A stretch of DNA of 26,971 nucleotides from Betaproteobacteria bacterium (GTDB taxonomy: Bacteria > Pseudomonadota > Gammaproteobacteria > Burkholderiales > SG8-41), in NCBI GenBank assembly GCA_029863175.1, contig JAOTVX010000044.1, positions 1 through 26,971 on the forward strand, read 5' to 3'. Of this stretch, positions 1-7,512 are shown in pieces. The notes below the pieces were generated by a model, which made no database searches, was not told the DNA's origin, and saw only the letters and a program-made list of their open reading frames with translations. Position 1 is the first letter of the stretch, and each line of letters begins with the position of its first letter. Made by a program: the position numbers and the translations under genes.

Positions 1-447
1 AAAGTGCCCTTTGCCCGCGCCAAAGTTGGCGACCGCTATGTGCTCGAGATGCTGCTCGAGCGGCGCTGGCAGCTGGGAGGCGAGAATTCAGGGCATATCG
101 TATGCCTGGACAAGCACACGACCGGCGACGGCATCATCTCGGCGCTACAGGTGTTGTGTTCGCTCAGCGAGCGCCGCACGACACTGGCCAAAGCCGCGGG
201 CCCGCTCAAGCTCTATCCCCAGACCCTCGTTAACGTAAGGGTCGCGCAACACGAGCGTGCGCTCGCGGCTCCCGAAGTCAGGCGCGCGGTCGCAGCGGCG
301 CATGCGGCGCTCGACGGGAAGGGTCGCGTGTTGCTGCGGCCGTCCGGCACCGAACCGGTCGTGCGCGTAATGGTGGAAGGGCGCAACGGCGCCGCGGTGC
401 GGCGCTGGGCCGAGTCGATCGCCTCGGCCGTCCGCGACGCCTCGTAG
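1..447 (+). CDS. glmM: Phosphoglucosamine mutase GlmM, C-terminal part (cut by window start)
   Basis: GlmM interconverts glucosamine-6-phosphate and glucosamine-1-phosphate in the cytosol, supplying UDP-GlcNAc for peptidoglycan and LPS. Only about 148 C-terminal residues are visible, and the frame is open from base 1. Seen here: the sugar-binding loop GGENSGHI (visible residues 26-33) and the phosphate-binding loop RPSGTEP (113-119) followed by VRVMVEG, which is the end of the alpha-D-phosphohexomutase fold. The catalytic serine and metal-binding loop lie upstream of the window. Other phosphohexomutases (ManB/AlgC, Pgm) share this fold, but the loop wording and the neighbouring pst-tpiA-secG-nuo order favour GlmM. 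The gene ends 105 bp before pstS. Confidence 0.93.
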   Translation, partial: KVPFARAKVGDRYVLEMLLERRWQLGGENSGHIVCLDKHTTGDGIISALQVLCSLSERRTTLAKAAGPLKLYPQTLVNVRVAQHERALAAPEVRRAVAAAHAALDGKGRVLLRPSGTEPVVRVMVEGRNGAAVRRWAESIASAVRDAS

Positions 448-552
448 ATTCTGCGCGGCGTTGCCCGCGCCAGCTTCCCCGGGATCGGATCGGCCACTAA
501 GAGCCTCTGACATTAGTGATCGATAGTTCATTTCAGCCGAGAGGAAGAAATC
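448..552 (+). promoter_or_regulatory. glmM-pstS intergenic region, presumed pst promoter region
   Basis: These 105 bp should hold the control region of the phosphate transporter genes. Right after the glmM stop there is a small GC hairpin, GCGCGG (453-458) with CCGCGC (465-470) and no T run. A purine-rich Shine-Dalgarno (SD) sequence GAGGAAG (541-547) sits five bases before the GTG start of pstS. The sequence CTGACAT (507-513) resembles half of a Pho box, but I see no second repeat at 11-bp spacing, so PhoB control is not shown. Confidence 0.35.
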
Positions 553-1560
553 GTGAGATATTTCAGTAGAATCATGTCATTAGTATTTTCGATTACGATG
601 GTCCTGGCGCTGGCCTCATCCGTGGCCGTGGGCGCACAAATGGTCAAGATCGATGGGTCGAGCACGGTGTATCCGATCACCGAGGCGATGGCCGAGGAGT
701 TTCAGAAAGCGAAGCGAGGAGCAGTCAGGGTGACTGTCGGGATCTCGGGAACCGGCGGGGGATTCAAGAAATTCTGTCGTGGCGAAATCGATATCAGCGA
801 CGCCTCGCGCCCAATCAAGAAGAGCGAAATGGAAGCCTGCCGGAAGGCCGGCATTCAATATATTGAGATGCCAGTGGCGTTTGACGCGCTGACGGTCGTC
901 ATCAACCCGAAAAACACCTGGGCAAAGAACATGACCGTAGCGGAACTCAAGAAAATATGGGAACCGGGCGCGCAGGGCAAGGTTACGAAGTGGATCCAGA
1001 TTAACCCGAGCTGGCCCGATGCCCCCCTGAAGCTGTTCGGACCGGGCGCGGATTCGGGCACGTTCGAGTACTTCACGGAAGCGGTCGTAGGCAAGTCCAG
1101 GGCAAGTCGCGGCGACTTTACCGCCAGCGAGGACGACAACGTGCTCGTGCAGGGCGTCAGCCGCGACGTGAACGCCTTGGGCTACTTTGGATATGCCTAT
1201 TTTGCAGAGAATCAACAGCGGCTCAATGCGGTGGCCGTGGTTCCGGCAAAGGGAAAACCAGCCGTGGTTCCCTCGGCGCAGACGGTCGAGAACGGCACCT
1301 ATCAACCGCTTTCGCGGCCGATATTCATCTACATCAACGCCAAATCGGCGAAGAAGCCTGAAGTGCGCGAATTCGTCGAGTTTTACAACGGGCAAGCAGA
1401 CACGCTCGTGCGCGAGGTCAAGTATGTCCCGCTGCCGGCGCGCGCTTACACCCACAATCTGGAACAACTGAAGGCCATGAAGGTGGGAACTAAGTTCGGT
1501 GGCAAGTCGAACGTCGGTCTGACCATTGACCAGCTGATGACGATGGAAGCGAAGCTTTAA
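553..1560 (+). CDS. pstS: Phosphate-binding periplasmic protein PstS
   Basis: High-affinity phosphate-binding protein that delivers phosphate to the PstCA channel. The 335-aa product starts with a signal peptide: a hydrophobic stretch at about residues 8-27 and a likely cleavage after VGA (residue 28). The mature chain opens with DGSSTVYP, the family's first phosphate-binding loop, followed by [17 protein letters not shown] and [10 protein letters not shown], which also line the phosphate site in PstS proteins. The GTG start is chosen because it has a good SD (GAGGAAG, five bases away) and places the signal peptide at the N-terminus. It is separated from pstC by a terminator, so it can be expressed at a higher level than the membrane genes, as is usual for binding proteins. 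Confidence 0.95.
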   Translation: MRYFSRIMSLVFSITMVLALASSVAVGAQMVKIDGSSTVYPITEAMAEEFQKAKRGAVRVTVGISGTGGGFKKFCRGEIDISDASRPIKKSEMEACRKAGIQYIEMPVAFDALTVVINPKNTWAKNMTVAELKKIWEPGAQGKVTKWIQINPSWPDAPLKLFGPGADSGTFEYFTEAVVGKSRASRGDFTASEDDNVLVQGVSRDVNALGYFGYAYFAENQQRLNAVAVVPAKGKPAVVPSAQTVENGTYQPLSRPIFIYINAKSAKKPEVREFVEFYNGQADTLVREVKYVPLPARAYTHNLEQLKAMKVGTKFGGKSNVGLTIDQLMTMEAKL

Positions 1561-1583
1561 GAGTCAGCACCTTAGTCGCACAG

Positions 1584-1607
1584 GAGGGGGGAGCCCCCTC
1601 TTTTTTT
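1584..1607 (+). terminator. Intrinsic terminator between pstS and pstC
   Basis: A perfect 7-bp stem, GAGGGGG (1584-1590) with CCCCCTC (1594-1600), has the 3-nt loop GAG and is followed directly by seven T (1601-1607). This is a textbook rho-independent terminator 23 bp after the pstS stop. It should stop or attenuate transcription before pstC. Confidence 0.9.
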
Positions 1608-1618
1608 GGGGCGGGTAG

Positions 1619-1655
1619 TTGACCCGGCGCCAAACTGCAATAATTGGCGCCAAAA
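1619..1655 (+). promoter_or_regulatory. Candidate operator/promoter upstream of pstC: paired GGCGCCAAA boxes
   Basis: Two identical copies of GGCGCCAAA lie at 1626-1634 and 1646-1654. They are in the same orientation and 20 bp apart, about two DNA turns, and each contains the palindrome GGCGCC. A -35-like TTGACC (1619-1624) lies just upstream and a weak -10-like TAATTG (1641-1646) follows. The spacing suggests a protein-binding site over a weak promoter for pstCAB downstream of the terminator. The regulator is unknown. Confidence 0.35.
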
Positions 1656-1697
1656 CAAGTAACGACCACGAGTTTCCATGCGCAGGAGATAGACGGG

Positions 1698-2615
1698 GTG
1701 CCGGACACGTTTGTCAGCGACCGGTTGGCGCGGAGGAAATCGCGCCACGTCCGGGAACGAATCATTGAGTTCATCCTGCTTCTCGCCGCGTGCGTTTCGG
1801 TCGCGACCACGATCGGGATCGTGCTAATCTTGCTCAAGGAGTCGTTCGTATTCTTCCAGCACGTTTCACTGTGGGACTTTCTCACCGACACGCAGTGGAC
1901 ACCGCTTTTTTCGGATGCCCACTACGGCATCCTGCCGTTGCTCTCAGGCACGCTGGTGAGCTCTGCTGTGGCGCTGCTGGTAGCGATTCCGTTGGGTACG
2001 ATCATCGCGATCTATCTGTCCGAATTCGCGCCGTTTTCCGTGCGTGAAGTCGCCAAGCCATTTCTCGAGATGTTGAGCGGGGTGCCGACGATCGTCTACG
2101 GCTATTTCGCGTTGCTGTTTGTGACGCCGCTGATCCAGATGATCTATCCCGAACTGCCCGGTTTCAACCTGCTGTCCGCCGGGCTCGTAATGGGCATCAT
2201 GATCATTCCGTACGTCAGCTCGTTGAGCGAGGATGCGATGCGGGCCGTGCCGATGAGCCTACGCGAGGGTTCCTATGCGATGGGTGCGACCCGCGTCCAA
2301 ACCGCGCTTAGGGTGGTGACGCCGGCGGCGTTCTCGGGCATAGCCGCCGCCTACATCCTCGGCATCTCGCGAGCGGTGGGAGAGACCATGATTCTTGCGG
2401 TGGCTGCGGGCATGCAAGCCAATCTCACCTGGAACCCGCTCGAGCCGGCCGCGACGATAACCGCCTACATCGTCCAGGTCGCGCTCGGTGATCTGCCGCA
2501 CGGCAGCATCGGCTACCAGACGATTTTTGCGGCGGGTCTGACGCTCGCGTTGATAACGTTGTCGTTCAACGTCTTGGGGCACGTGCTGCGTAAACGTTTC
2601 CGCCAGGCGTACTGA
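1698..2615 (+). CDS. pstC: Phosphate ABC transporter permease PstC
   Basis: Inner-membrane half of the phosphate channel, paired with PstA. The 305-aa product has about six membrane segments; the first is at residues ~25-45. The permease-ATPase coupling (EAA) loop is SLREGSYAMGATRVQTALRVV..P, followed by SRAVGETM. I chose GTG 1698 because AGGAGA lies upstream (1683-1688) and the resulting N-terminus is a short basic cytoplasmic leader. The frame stays open upstream to a TTG at 1644, which would add 18 residues but would sit inside the candidate operator. The stop is followed two bases later by the pstA start, so the two are translated together. Confidence 0.93.
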   Translation: MPDTFVSDRLARRKSRHVRERIIEFILLLAACVSVATTIGIVLILLKESFVFFQHVSLWDFLTDTQWTPLFSDAHYGILPLLSGTLVSSAVALLVAIPLGTIIAIYLSEFAPFSVREVAKPFLEMLSGVPTIVYGYFALLFVTPLIQMIYPELPGFNLLSAGLVMGIMIIPYVSSLSEDAMRAVPMSLREGSYAMGATRVQTALRVVTPAAFSGIAAAYILGISRAVGETMILAVAAGMQANLTWNPLEPAATITAYIVQVALGDLPHGSIGYQTIFAAGLTLALITLSFNVLGHVLRKRFRQAY

Positions 2616-2617
2616 CG

Positions 2618-3547
2618 ATGAGCGAACCGCAACCCCGCCTGGATGAAATCCGCCGCCTGATCGCCGCGCATAAGCGCTGGGATCTGTTCTTCGCGCTGCT
2701 TGGACTGCTGGCTCTGATGATCGGCGTGCTCGCTTTCGTCGCGCTGTTCGGCCAGATGGTCGTTGACGGGCTGCCTAGACTGTCCCCGGATTTTTTCACG
2801 TCGTTTCCCTCTCGCAAGCCCGAGCAGGCGGGTATTCTGTCCGCGTGGGTCGGTTCAACGCTGGTCATGCTCGTGACGGCGGCGACGGCTGTGCCACTGG
2901 GAGTGGGGGCGGGGATCTATCTCGAAGAGTACGCACCGAAGAACTGGATGACCGATCTCATCGAAATCAACGTGACCAATCTCGCCGGTGTGCCTTCGAT
3001 CGTCTATGGTTTGCTGGCGCTCGGCCTTTTCGTGTACGGGTTCGGTCTGGGACAGAGCATCGCGACGGCCGGGCTCACCCTGGGGTTGCTGATCCTGCCG
3101 GTCGTGATCGTCGCGACCCGCGAAGCGATTCGGTCCATACCCGCAGCGATTCGCGAGGGATCCTATGCGCTCGGCGCAACCAAGTGGCAGACGACATCCC
3201 ACCACATCCTGCCGTACTCGCTGCCGGGTATCATGACTGGCGTCATCATCGGCATGGCACGGGCCATTGGCGAGACAGCACCGGTGATCACGATCGGCGC
3301 GCTGACCTTCATCGCTTTTGTCCCGCCTGCGCCGGTAAAGGCCGAGGCTCCATTCGTGTCGTTCGAGTGGTTGTTTTCGCCATTCACGGTGATGCCGATC
3401 CAGATGTTCAACTGGACGTCGCGTCCCGAGGCCGCTTTTCACCACAATGCCGCGGCTGCAGGCCTCGTGCTCGTGGTCATGACGTTGTCAATGAACGCAA
3501 TCGCAATCTTTATCCGTTATCGGCTGAGAAAGAAAATAAAATGGTAG
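2618..3547 (+). CDS. pstA: Phosphate ABC transporter permease PstA
   Basis: Second membrane subunit of the phosphate channel. It has 309 aa, a hydrophobic segment at ~22-45 and several more, and the coupling loop [23 protein letters not shown] followed by [11 protein letters not shown], which is diagnostic of the PstA/PstC family. A loop at about residues 225-265, rich in Pro and aromatic residues, lies before the last membrane segment and is usual for PstA. It begins two bases after pstC and ends inside the first codons of pstB (7-bp overlap), so pstCAB is a tightly coupled operon. Confidence 0.94.
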   Translation: MSEPQPRLDEIRRLIAAHKRWDLFFALLGLLALMIGVLAFVALFGQMVVDGLPRLSPDFFTSFPSRKPEQAGILSAWVGSTLVMLVTAATAVPLGVGAGIYLEEYAPKNWMTDLIEINVTNLAGVPSIVYGLLALGLFVYGFGLGQSIATAGLTLGLLILPVVIVATREAIRSIPAAIREGSYALGATKWQTTSHHILPYSLPGIMTGVIIGMARAIGETAPVITIGALTFIAFVPPAPVKAEAPFVSFEWLFSPFTVMPIQMFNWTSRPEAAFHHNAAAAGLVLVVMTLSMNAIAIFIRYRLRKKIKW

Positions 3548-4359
3548 GTGTTTCTCTGCGGGAAGTCGGCGCCCCGAACGCGGCGACAGTTCTCGCGCCC
3601 ACCAAGAAATCCGAGTCGAGAAACCTCAGTTTCTATTACGGCTCGTTCCAGGCGCTGAAAAGCATCAGCATGCCGATCTACGAGAAGCAGGTGACGGCGC
3701 TGATCGGTCCTTCCGGCTGCGGCAAGTCGACGTTTCTGCGCTGCTTCAACCGGATGCATGATCTCTATCCCGGCAACCGCTACGAGGGGCAGATCATGCT
3801 GTACCCGGACAATACCAATCTGCTCAGCCCCGAGGTCGACCCCATCGAAGTGCGGATGCGCATCAGCATGGTGTTCCAGAAACCCAACCCCTTTCCCAAG
3901 TCGATCTATGAAAACGTGGCCTACGGGCTGCGCGTCAGGGGCGTCACAAGGCGCGCCATCATCGACGAAAAGGTGGAGGAAGCGCTGCGCAGTGCCGCGC
4001 TGTGGGACGAAGTCAAACAGCGGCTCAATGACCTCGCGTTCAACCTGTCGGGCGGGCAGCAGCAAAGGTTATGCATCGCGCGCGCGCTGGCGACGGATCC
4101 CGAGATCCTGCTGTTCGACGAGCCGACCTCCGCGCTCGACCCGATTGCCACCGCCAGCATCGAGCAGCTGATCACCGATCTCAAGGCAAGAGTGACGATC
4201 CTGATCGTGACCCACAACATGCAGCAGGCCGCGCGCGTGTCGGACTATACGGCGTACATGTACCTCGGCGAACTGATCGAGTTCGACGCAACCGACACGA
4301 TCTTCATCAAGCCCAAAAACAAGGAGACCGAAGATTACATCACCGGTCGATTCGGCTAG
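3541..4359 (+). CDS. pstB: Phosphate ABC transporter ATP-binding protein PstB
   Basis: ATPase that powers PstSCA. The 272-aa product shows the phosphate-family opening [13 protein letters not shown] (28-40), Walker [10 protein letters not shown] (56-64), the Q-loop region [10 protein letters not shown] (110-119), signature LSGGQQQR (169-176), Walker B ILLFDEP (189-195), D-loop SALD and the switch histidine in THNMQQA (H225). The ATG at 3541 overlaps the pstA stop by 7 bp. The next in-frame region is needed to reach the conserved start of the fold, and the first ~25 residues are poorly conserved linker. No phoU follows; the next gene is tpiA after 216 bp. Confidence 0.96.
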   Translation: MVGVSLREVGAPNAATVLAPTKKSESRNLSFYYGSFQALKSISMPIYEKQVTALIGPSGCGKSTFLRCFNRMHDLYPGNRYEGQIMLYPDNTNLLSPEVDPIEVRMRISMVFQKPNPFPKSIYENVAYGLRVRGVTRRAIIDEKVEEALRSAALWDEVKQRLNDLAFNLSGGQQQRLCIARALATDPEILLFDEPTSALDPIATASIEQLITDLKARVTILIVTHNMQQAARVSDYTAYMYLGELIEFDATDTIFIKPKNKETEDYITGRFG

Positions 4360-4575
4360 TCGCCCCGTCATGTAATCAACGAGATTCCTCCACCAAATGG
4401 GGGCCCTGCGGGCGCCGGCCTATTCCGCGCGCACCACGTCGCTTTAGCGCCCGGCGCTTGTGGCGATTTCCTCTCCTCATTCAGGGCGCTGCAACGCGGC
4501 AGGCGCCGGCCATTTCGTTGACCCCGCCGGGCGCTACGCTGTAAAATTCAATGATTTAGGTGATTCGGGTCCGGC
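4360..4575 (+). other. pstB-tpiA intergenic region (216 bp)
   Basis: No gene is visible here. The region is GC-rich, with a short palindrome AGCGCCCGGCGCT in its middle and no T-rich terminator after pstB. Its right end holds the tpiA promoter, annotated separately. phoU, often next to pstB, is absent. Confidence 0.6.
4518..4547 (+). promoter_or_regulatory. Sigma-70-type promoter of tpiA-secG
   Basis: -35 TTGACC (4518-4523), 18-bp spacer, -10 TAAAAT (4542-4547). Transcription would begin near 4554, giving a leader of about 20 nt before the tpiA ATG. The same TTGACC-N18-TAAAAT pattern recurs upstream of nuoB. Confidence 0.7.
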
Positions 4576-5337
4576 ATGCGGGCAAAGCTGGTAGCGGGCA
4601 ACTGGAAATTGAACGGCAGCTTGGCCGAGAACCAGGCCTTGCTCAAAGCCATCCTTCCGCCCCTGGCCTTGCTCAAAGGGGCGGATTTTGCGGTGTGCGT
4701 TCCGTTCCCGTATCTGGCGCAGGCGCAACAGGCCCTGCAGGGCCAGACAGTAGCGTTGGGCGCCCAGGATGTGTGCCAGTTCGAAAGCGGCGCGTACACC
4801 GGCGGGGTTTCCGCGGCGATGATCGCCGACTTCGGCTGTCGCTATGCCATCGTCGGCCATTCGGAACGGCGCAGCGTATTTGGTGATACCGACGAGATTG
4901 TCGCGGAGAAGTTCGCGGCCGTGATGAAGCAAGGCATGACGCCAATCCTGTGCGTGGGCGAGACGCTTGCGGAGCGGGAAGGTGGCGTGACCGAAACGGT
5001 AGTGGCGCGGCAGCTGGATGCCGTCGTAAAGCGCAACGGCATAGCCGCCCTGGGAAAATCGGTGATCGCATACGAGCCGGTGTGGGCCATTGGCACGGGC
5101 AGGACGGCAAGCCCGGAACAGGCGCAGGCCGTGCACGCTTACATCCGGGAGCGCGTGGGCGCAGCCGAACGGTTGCCGATCCTGTATGGCGGCAGCGTGA
5201 AGGCCGGCAACGCCGCGCAACTCTTTGCCATGGCGGACGTGGATGGCGGTCTGATTGGCGGTGCCTCGCTGGTAGCGGAGGAATTCGTCGCCATCTGCCG
5301 GGCGGCTGCAGGCGCAAAAGATAGGGTGACAGTCTGA
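4576..5337 (+). CDS. tpiA: Triosephosphate isomerase TpiA
   Basis: Interconverts dihydroxyacetone phosphate and glyceraldehyde-3-phosphate in glycolysis and gluconeogenesis. The 253-aa length is typical. Catalytic residues are all present: N9 and K11 in GNWKLN, H95 in AIVGHSERR, and E167 in AYEPVWAIGTG. The phosphate-gripping loop 6 lies just after E167, and YGGSVKAGN and DGGLIGGASL close the phosphate site. The ATG fits the family N-terminus; an AGGTGA (4558-4563) upstream is a somewhat distant SD. The stop codon touches the secG start codon, so the two are co-translated, as in many betaproteobacteria. Confidence 0.97.
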   Translation: MRAKLVAGNWKLNGSLAENQALLKAILPPLALLKGADFAVCVPFPYLAQAQQALQGQTVALGAQDVCQFESGAYTGGVSAAMIADFGCRYAIVGHSERRSVFGDTDEIVAEKFAAVMKQGMTPILCVGETLAEREGGVTETVVARQLDAVVKRNGIAALGKSVIAYEPVWAIGTGRTASPEQAQAVHAYIRERVGAAERLPILYGGSVKAGNAAQLFAMADVDGGLIGGASLVAEEFVAICRAAAGAKDRVTV

Positions 5338-5757
5338 ATGGAAACTCTGGTTCTGGTGTTTCACGTCATGGCGGCTCTAGGCATCGTTGGCTTGGTGCTG
5401 TTGCAGCACGGCAAAGGCGCCGACGTCGGGGCGGCGTTCGGCAGCGGCTCGTCGGGCAGCCTGTTCGGTGCCTCGGGATCGGCGAACTTCCTGAGCCGTG
5501 CGACCGCAGCGCTTGCCGTCGTGTTTTTTCTGACCAGCCTCGGTTTGACCTACTTCACATCGCGGAAAACGGAGCAGGAAGGGGTGATGGCAACCAAGCC
5601 CATCCCGACACAGACGCTGCCCAGTCAGATTCCGACGCCGGATTCGCCGCCGGTTCAGAGCGCGCCCGCTATCCCTCAGGCGCCGGCTTCCGCGCCTGCC
5701 GTGCCCGGGGCAGGGGCGCTGGAGCCTGGCTCGAAGGCACAGGACATCCCGAAATGA
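5338..5757 (+). CDS. secG: Preprotein translocase subunit SecG
   Basis: Small inner-membrane subunit of the SecYEG protein-export channel. The product has 139 aa, with two membrane segments (about 3-22 and 54-73) joined by the Gly/Ser-rich loop GAAFGSGSSGSLFGASGSANFL, which is the family signature. The C-terminal ~60 residues are a Pro/Ala-rich tail of low complexity, longer than in E. coli SecG (110 aa) but common in betaproteobacteria. The ATG follows the tpiA stop directly, with an SD-like AGGGTGA (5323-5329) inside tpiA. Confidence 0.95.
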   Translation: METLVLVFHVMAALGIVGLVLLQHGKGADVGAAFGSGSSGSLFGASGSANFLSRATAALAVVFFLTSLGLTYFTSRKTEQEGVMATKPIPTQTLPSQIPTPDSPPVQSAPAIPQAPASAPAVPGAGALEPGSKAQDIPK

Positions 5758-5798
5758 ATTCGGAATGATGATGAACGCGGACTATTCCGCATTCATTA

Positions 5799-5883
5799 GC
5801 CGACGTGGTGGAATTGGTAGACACACCATCTTGAGGGGGTGGCGGCGTAAGCCGTGTGAGTTCGAATCTCACCGTCGGCACCA
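5799..5883 (+). tRNA. tRNA-Leu, anticodon GAG
   Basis: An 85-nt class II tRNA with encoded CCA. Acceptor arms are GCCGACG (5799-5805) and CGTCGGC followed by ACCA. The D-arm contains AATTGGTAGACA. The anticodon stem CCATC/GGTGG carries the loop TTGAGGG with anticodon GAG (5833-5835). The long variable arm is GGCGTAAGCC-like, and the T-arm contains GTTCGAATC. The long variable arm and sequence identify leucine; GAG reads CUU/CUC codons. Its position between secG and nuoA is conserved in betaproteobacteria. Confidence 0.96.
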
Positions 5884-5891
5884 GTAGCGTA

Positions 5892-6056
5892 GGATTCAAG
5901 ATCAAGGATTCATTGGAATGCGGCAGCTTTGCTCGTGTCTAAGTGCAGACAGCGGCATTTATCAGGCCGGGCGCGCGGTGCTCTCTCCCGTCGGGCCAGG
6001 AATCCATGATGTTGAGTCGGGTTTGTATGAATCTTGCGTTATGAATCTTGAATTCC
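5892..6056. repeat. Inverted-repeat element in the tRNA-Leu/nuoA gap
   Basis: The 174-bp gap before nuoA is bounded by complementary arms. ATTCAAGAT (5894-5902) is the exact complement of ATCTTGAAT (6045-6053). CAAGGATTCAT (5903-5913) pairs, with one gap, with ATGAATCTTG, which occurs twice (6027-6036 and 6041-6050). Inside lie small hairpins such as GTCT..AGAC and AATGC..GCATT. The right arm runs up to the nuoA ATG and leaves no clear SD. It looks like a short palindromic mobile or structured-RNA element. Confidence 0.5.
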
Positions 6057-6057
6057 G

Positions 6058-6426
6058 ATGTTAGAGAACTACTTTCCCATACTGATGTTCATCGTGGTCG
6101 GCTTCCTGGTCGGCATCATGATCGTCGCCATCGGCGCGGGAATGAGCCGGATGGTGGGCGTGCACCGTCCGGACCCGGAGAAGCTCTCGCCCTACGAATG
6201 CGGCTTTGAGGCGTTCGAGGACGCGCGCATGAAATTCGACGTGCGCTATTACCTCGTCGCGATCCTCTTCATTCTGTTTGATCTCGAGATCGCGTTTCTT
6301 TTTCCCTGGGCCGTGGTGCTGCGCGAGATCGGACTGTTCGGCTTCATGGCGATGGTGGTTTTTCTCGGGATACTCGTGGTCGGCTTCATCTACGAGTGGA
6401 AAAAGGGTGCCCTGGAGTGGGAATAG
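6058..6426 (+). CDS. nuoA: NADH-quinone oxidoreductase subunit A
   Basis: Small membrane subunit of complex I at the junction of the peripheral arm and the quinone site. It has 122 aa and three membrane segments (about 6-28, 64-84, 92-112). The family hallmark [42 protein letters not shown] is present, with the conserved Cys in YECG on the loop whose conformation responds to catalysis. The start MLENY fits betaproteobacterial NuoA, although no SD is evident because a repeat arm occupies that position. Unusually, nuoB does not follow; two other genes intervene. Confidence 0.95.
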   Translation: MLENYFPILMFIVVGFLVGIMIVAIGAGMSRMVGVHRPDPEKLSPYECGFEAFEDARMKFDVRYYLVAILFILFDLEIAFLFPWAVVLREIGLFGFMAMVVFLGILVVGFIYEWKKGALEWE

Positions 6427-6650
6427 CGACACGTTCTGCGTTTTCGGGGTCCGTTGTGATTCCCTGGTTGCCGCCGTGGTTTATTGCACCGCGGTTTCGG
6501 GTACGGCCGCGACGGTCGTGTTCCTCCTCCGCATCTGACCGCTCCGATTGACAACCGGCGGTGGAGGGCTTATTTTCCCATGCCAATTAGTGGGGGTGCC
6601 GCGCGCGGCGGCGCTTCGGCACACATACGACGGAGGAAAGGCTTGAGACA
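6427..6650 (+). other. nuoA-methyltransferase gap (224 bp)
   Basis: No gene is seen. The left half has no clear structure. The right half holds a strong promoter (6548-6576) and a short leader with a hairpin GTGCCG (6596-6601) / CGGCAC (6617-6622), then GGAGG (6632-6636) 14 bases before the next ATG. Confidence 0.5.
6548..6576 (+). promoter_or_regulatory. Sigma-70-type promoter of the inserted methyltransferase gene
   Basis: Perfect -35 TTGACA (6548-6553), optimal 17-bp spacer, -10 TATTTT (6571-6576). Transcription would start near 6583, giving a ~68-nt leader. This implies the inserted gene pair is expressed independently of nuoA. Confidence 0.75.
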
Positions 6651-7412
6651 ATGAACCCGCCGCCCCTGGCCACGCGCGAGGCCGTGCGCGAGGAGCGTTT
6701 CAGCGACATCTGGACCCAGGAACTCGACCGGGTATTCGCCGACGTCGCCCCCTATTATGACCGCGCCAACCACGTCGCGAGCCTCGGGCTGTGGACCGGG
6801 TTCTTGCGCGGCTTTCTCAACACGATCGAGGCGCGCCCCGGCCAAAGGGTGCTCGACGTCTGCGCCGGGACCAATGCGGTGGGGATCGCGTTGCTCGAGC
6901 GTGAGCCGGGCCTCGAACTGCACGCGATGGATCGCAGCGCCGAGATGCAGGAAATCGGGCGGCAGCGAGCGGCGGCGAAGGGTTTCCGTGTCTACAGCGT
7001 GATCGGCGACGTGCACGAGCTGGCGTTTCCCGACGATCACTTCGACATCGTCACGCTGCAGTGGGCGTCGCGGCACCTTCGCGTCAAGCGGGTCTTCGGG
7101 GAGATCCTCCGGGTGCTGAAGCCGGGCGGCTGCTTCCACCATTGCGACATGCTGCGGCCTGCGAACCGCATTGTCGAGAACCTCTACCACCGGTATTTGC
7201 GCGCCTGCCTCGCGCTTACCGGCTCCGTGTTCCGCAGCGGTCCGGCCGCCCTCAATTGCAAGCAGTACTTCATCGAAGCGCTCGAGATGTTCTACTCGGC
7301 CGAGGAACTATCGGTCATGATGCGCGAGTTGGGTTTTCAGGACGTCGGCGCCAAGACGCGGTTGGCTGGCATGTTCGGATACCACCGCGGCGCCAAGCCG
7401 CGGTCGAGCTAG
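6651..7412 (+). CDS. UbiE/COQ5-like SAM-dependent methyltransferase within the nuo cluster
   Basis: A 253-aa class I methyltransferase of the UbiE/MenG/COQ5 type, which C-methylate ubiquinone or menaquinone precursors. Visible: VFADVAPYYDRANHVASLGLW (29-48), the UbiE entry motif; SAM motif I VLDVCAGT (67-74); acidic D94 after strand 2; FDIVTL (131-136); RVLKPGG (154-160); and C-terminal GYHRGAK, like the HRG(Y)K end of UbiE. It diverges from the UbiE signatures: YD.MN.. is YDRANH, the GLRN segment is ASRHLR, and the E after KPGG is D. It is therefore probably a paralogue with a different substrate. Its stop codon overlaps a REP-like repeat. It lies between nuoA and nuoB with its own promoter. 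A quinone-related role is inference from family and place. Confidence 0.75.
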   Translation: MNPPPLATREAVREERFSDIWTQELDRVFADVAPYYDRANHVASLGLWTGFLRGFLNTIEARPGQRVLDVCAGTNAVGIALLEREPGLELHAMDRSAEMQEIGRQRAAAKGFRVYSVIGDVHELAFPDDHFDIVTLQWASRHLRVKRVFGEILRVLKPGGCFHHCDMLRPANRIVENLYHRYLRACLALTGSVFRSGPAALNCKQYFIEALEMFYSAEELSVMMRELGFQDVGAKTRLAGMFGYHRGAKPRSS

Positions 7413-7484
7413 CAGCCTGTCGCACTCGGCATCATTCAGTGTTTCAATTTAGGAGTTGGTCGGGTTAAATCCCGACCAACTCCT
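7411..7484. repeat. Composite REP-like repeat, copy 1
   Basis: Two units. AGCAGCCTGTCGCACT (7411-7426) begins inside the methyltransferase stop codon and is a half copy of the hairpin at 21699-21735. AGGAGTTGGTCGGG (7451-7464) and its perfect complement (7471-7484) form a 14-bp stem with loop TTAAAT. GGAG at the foot of the hairpin matches the tetranucleotide typical of REP sequences mobilised by RAYT transposases. There is no T run, so it is not a classic terminator. The same two units recur in the opposite orientation between nuoM and nuoN. Confidence 0.65.
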
Positions 7485-7512
7485 GCTTTGAGGCGTTTCC
7501 AAGCCGCCACGC

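Noticed and set aside
500..530. Pho box upstream of pstS
   Set aside because: CTGACAT resembles one half-site, but no second half at 11-bp spacing was found.
1644..1697. TTG 1644 as the pstC start
   Set aside because: It has no SD and overlaps the paired GGCGCCAAA boxes; GTG 1698 has AGGAGA upstream and gives a normal N-terminus.
6651..7412. RquA (rhodoquinone biosynthesis) identity for the inserted methyltransferase
   Set aside because: The remembered RquA N-terminal wording (around YLRP.N...F) is absent and the YDRANHVASLGLW entry motif is UbiE/COQ5-like.
7451..7484. Hairpin as an intrinsic terminator
   Set aside because: The 14-bp stem is followed by GCTTTGAGG rather than a T run, and the unit recurs between nuoM and nuoN, so a REP-like repeat fits better.
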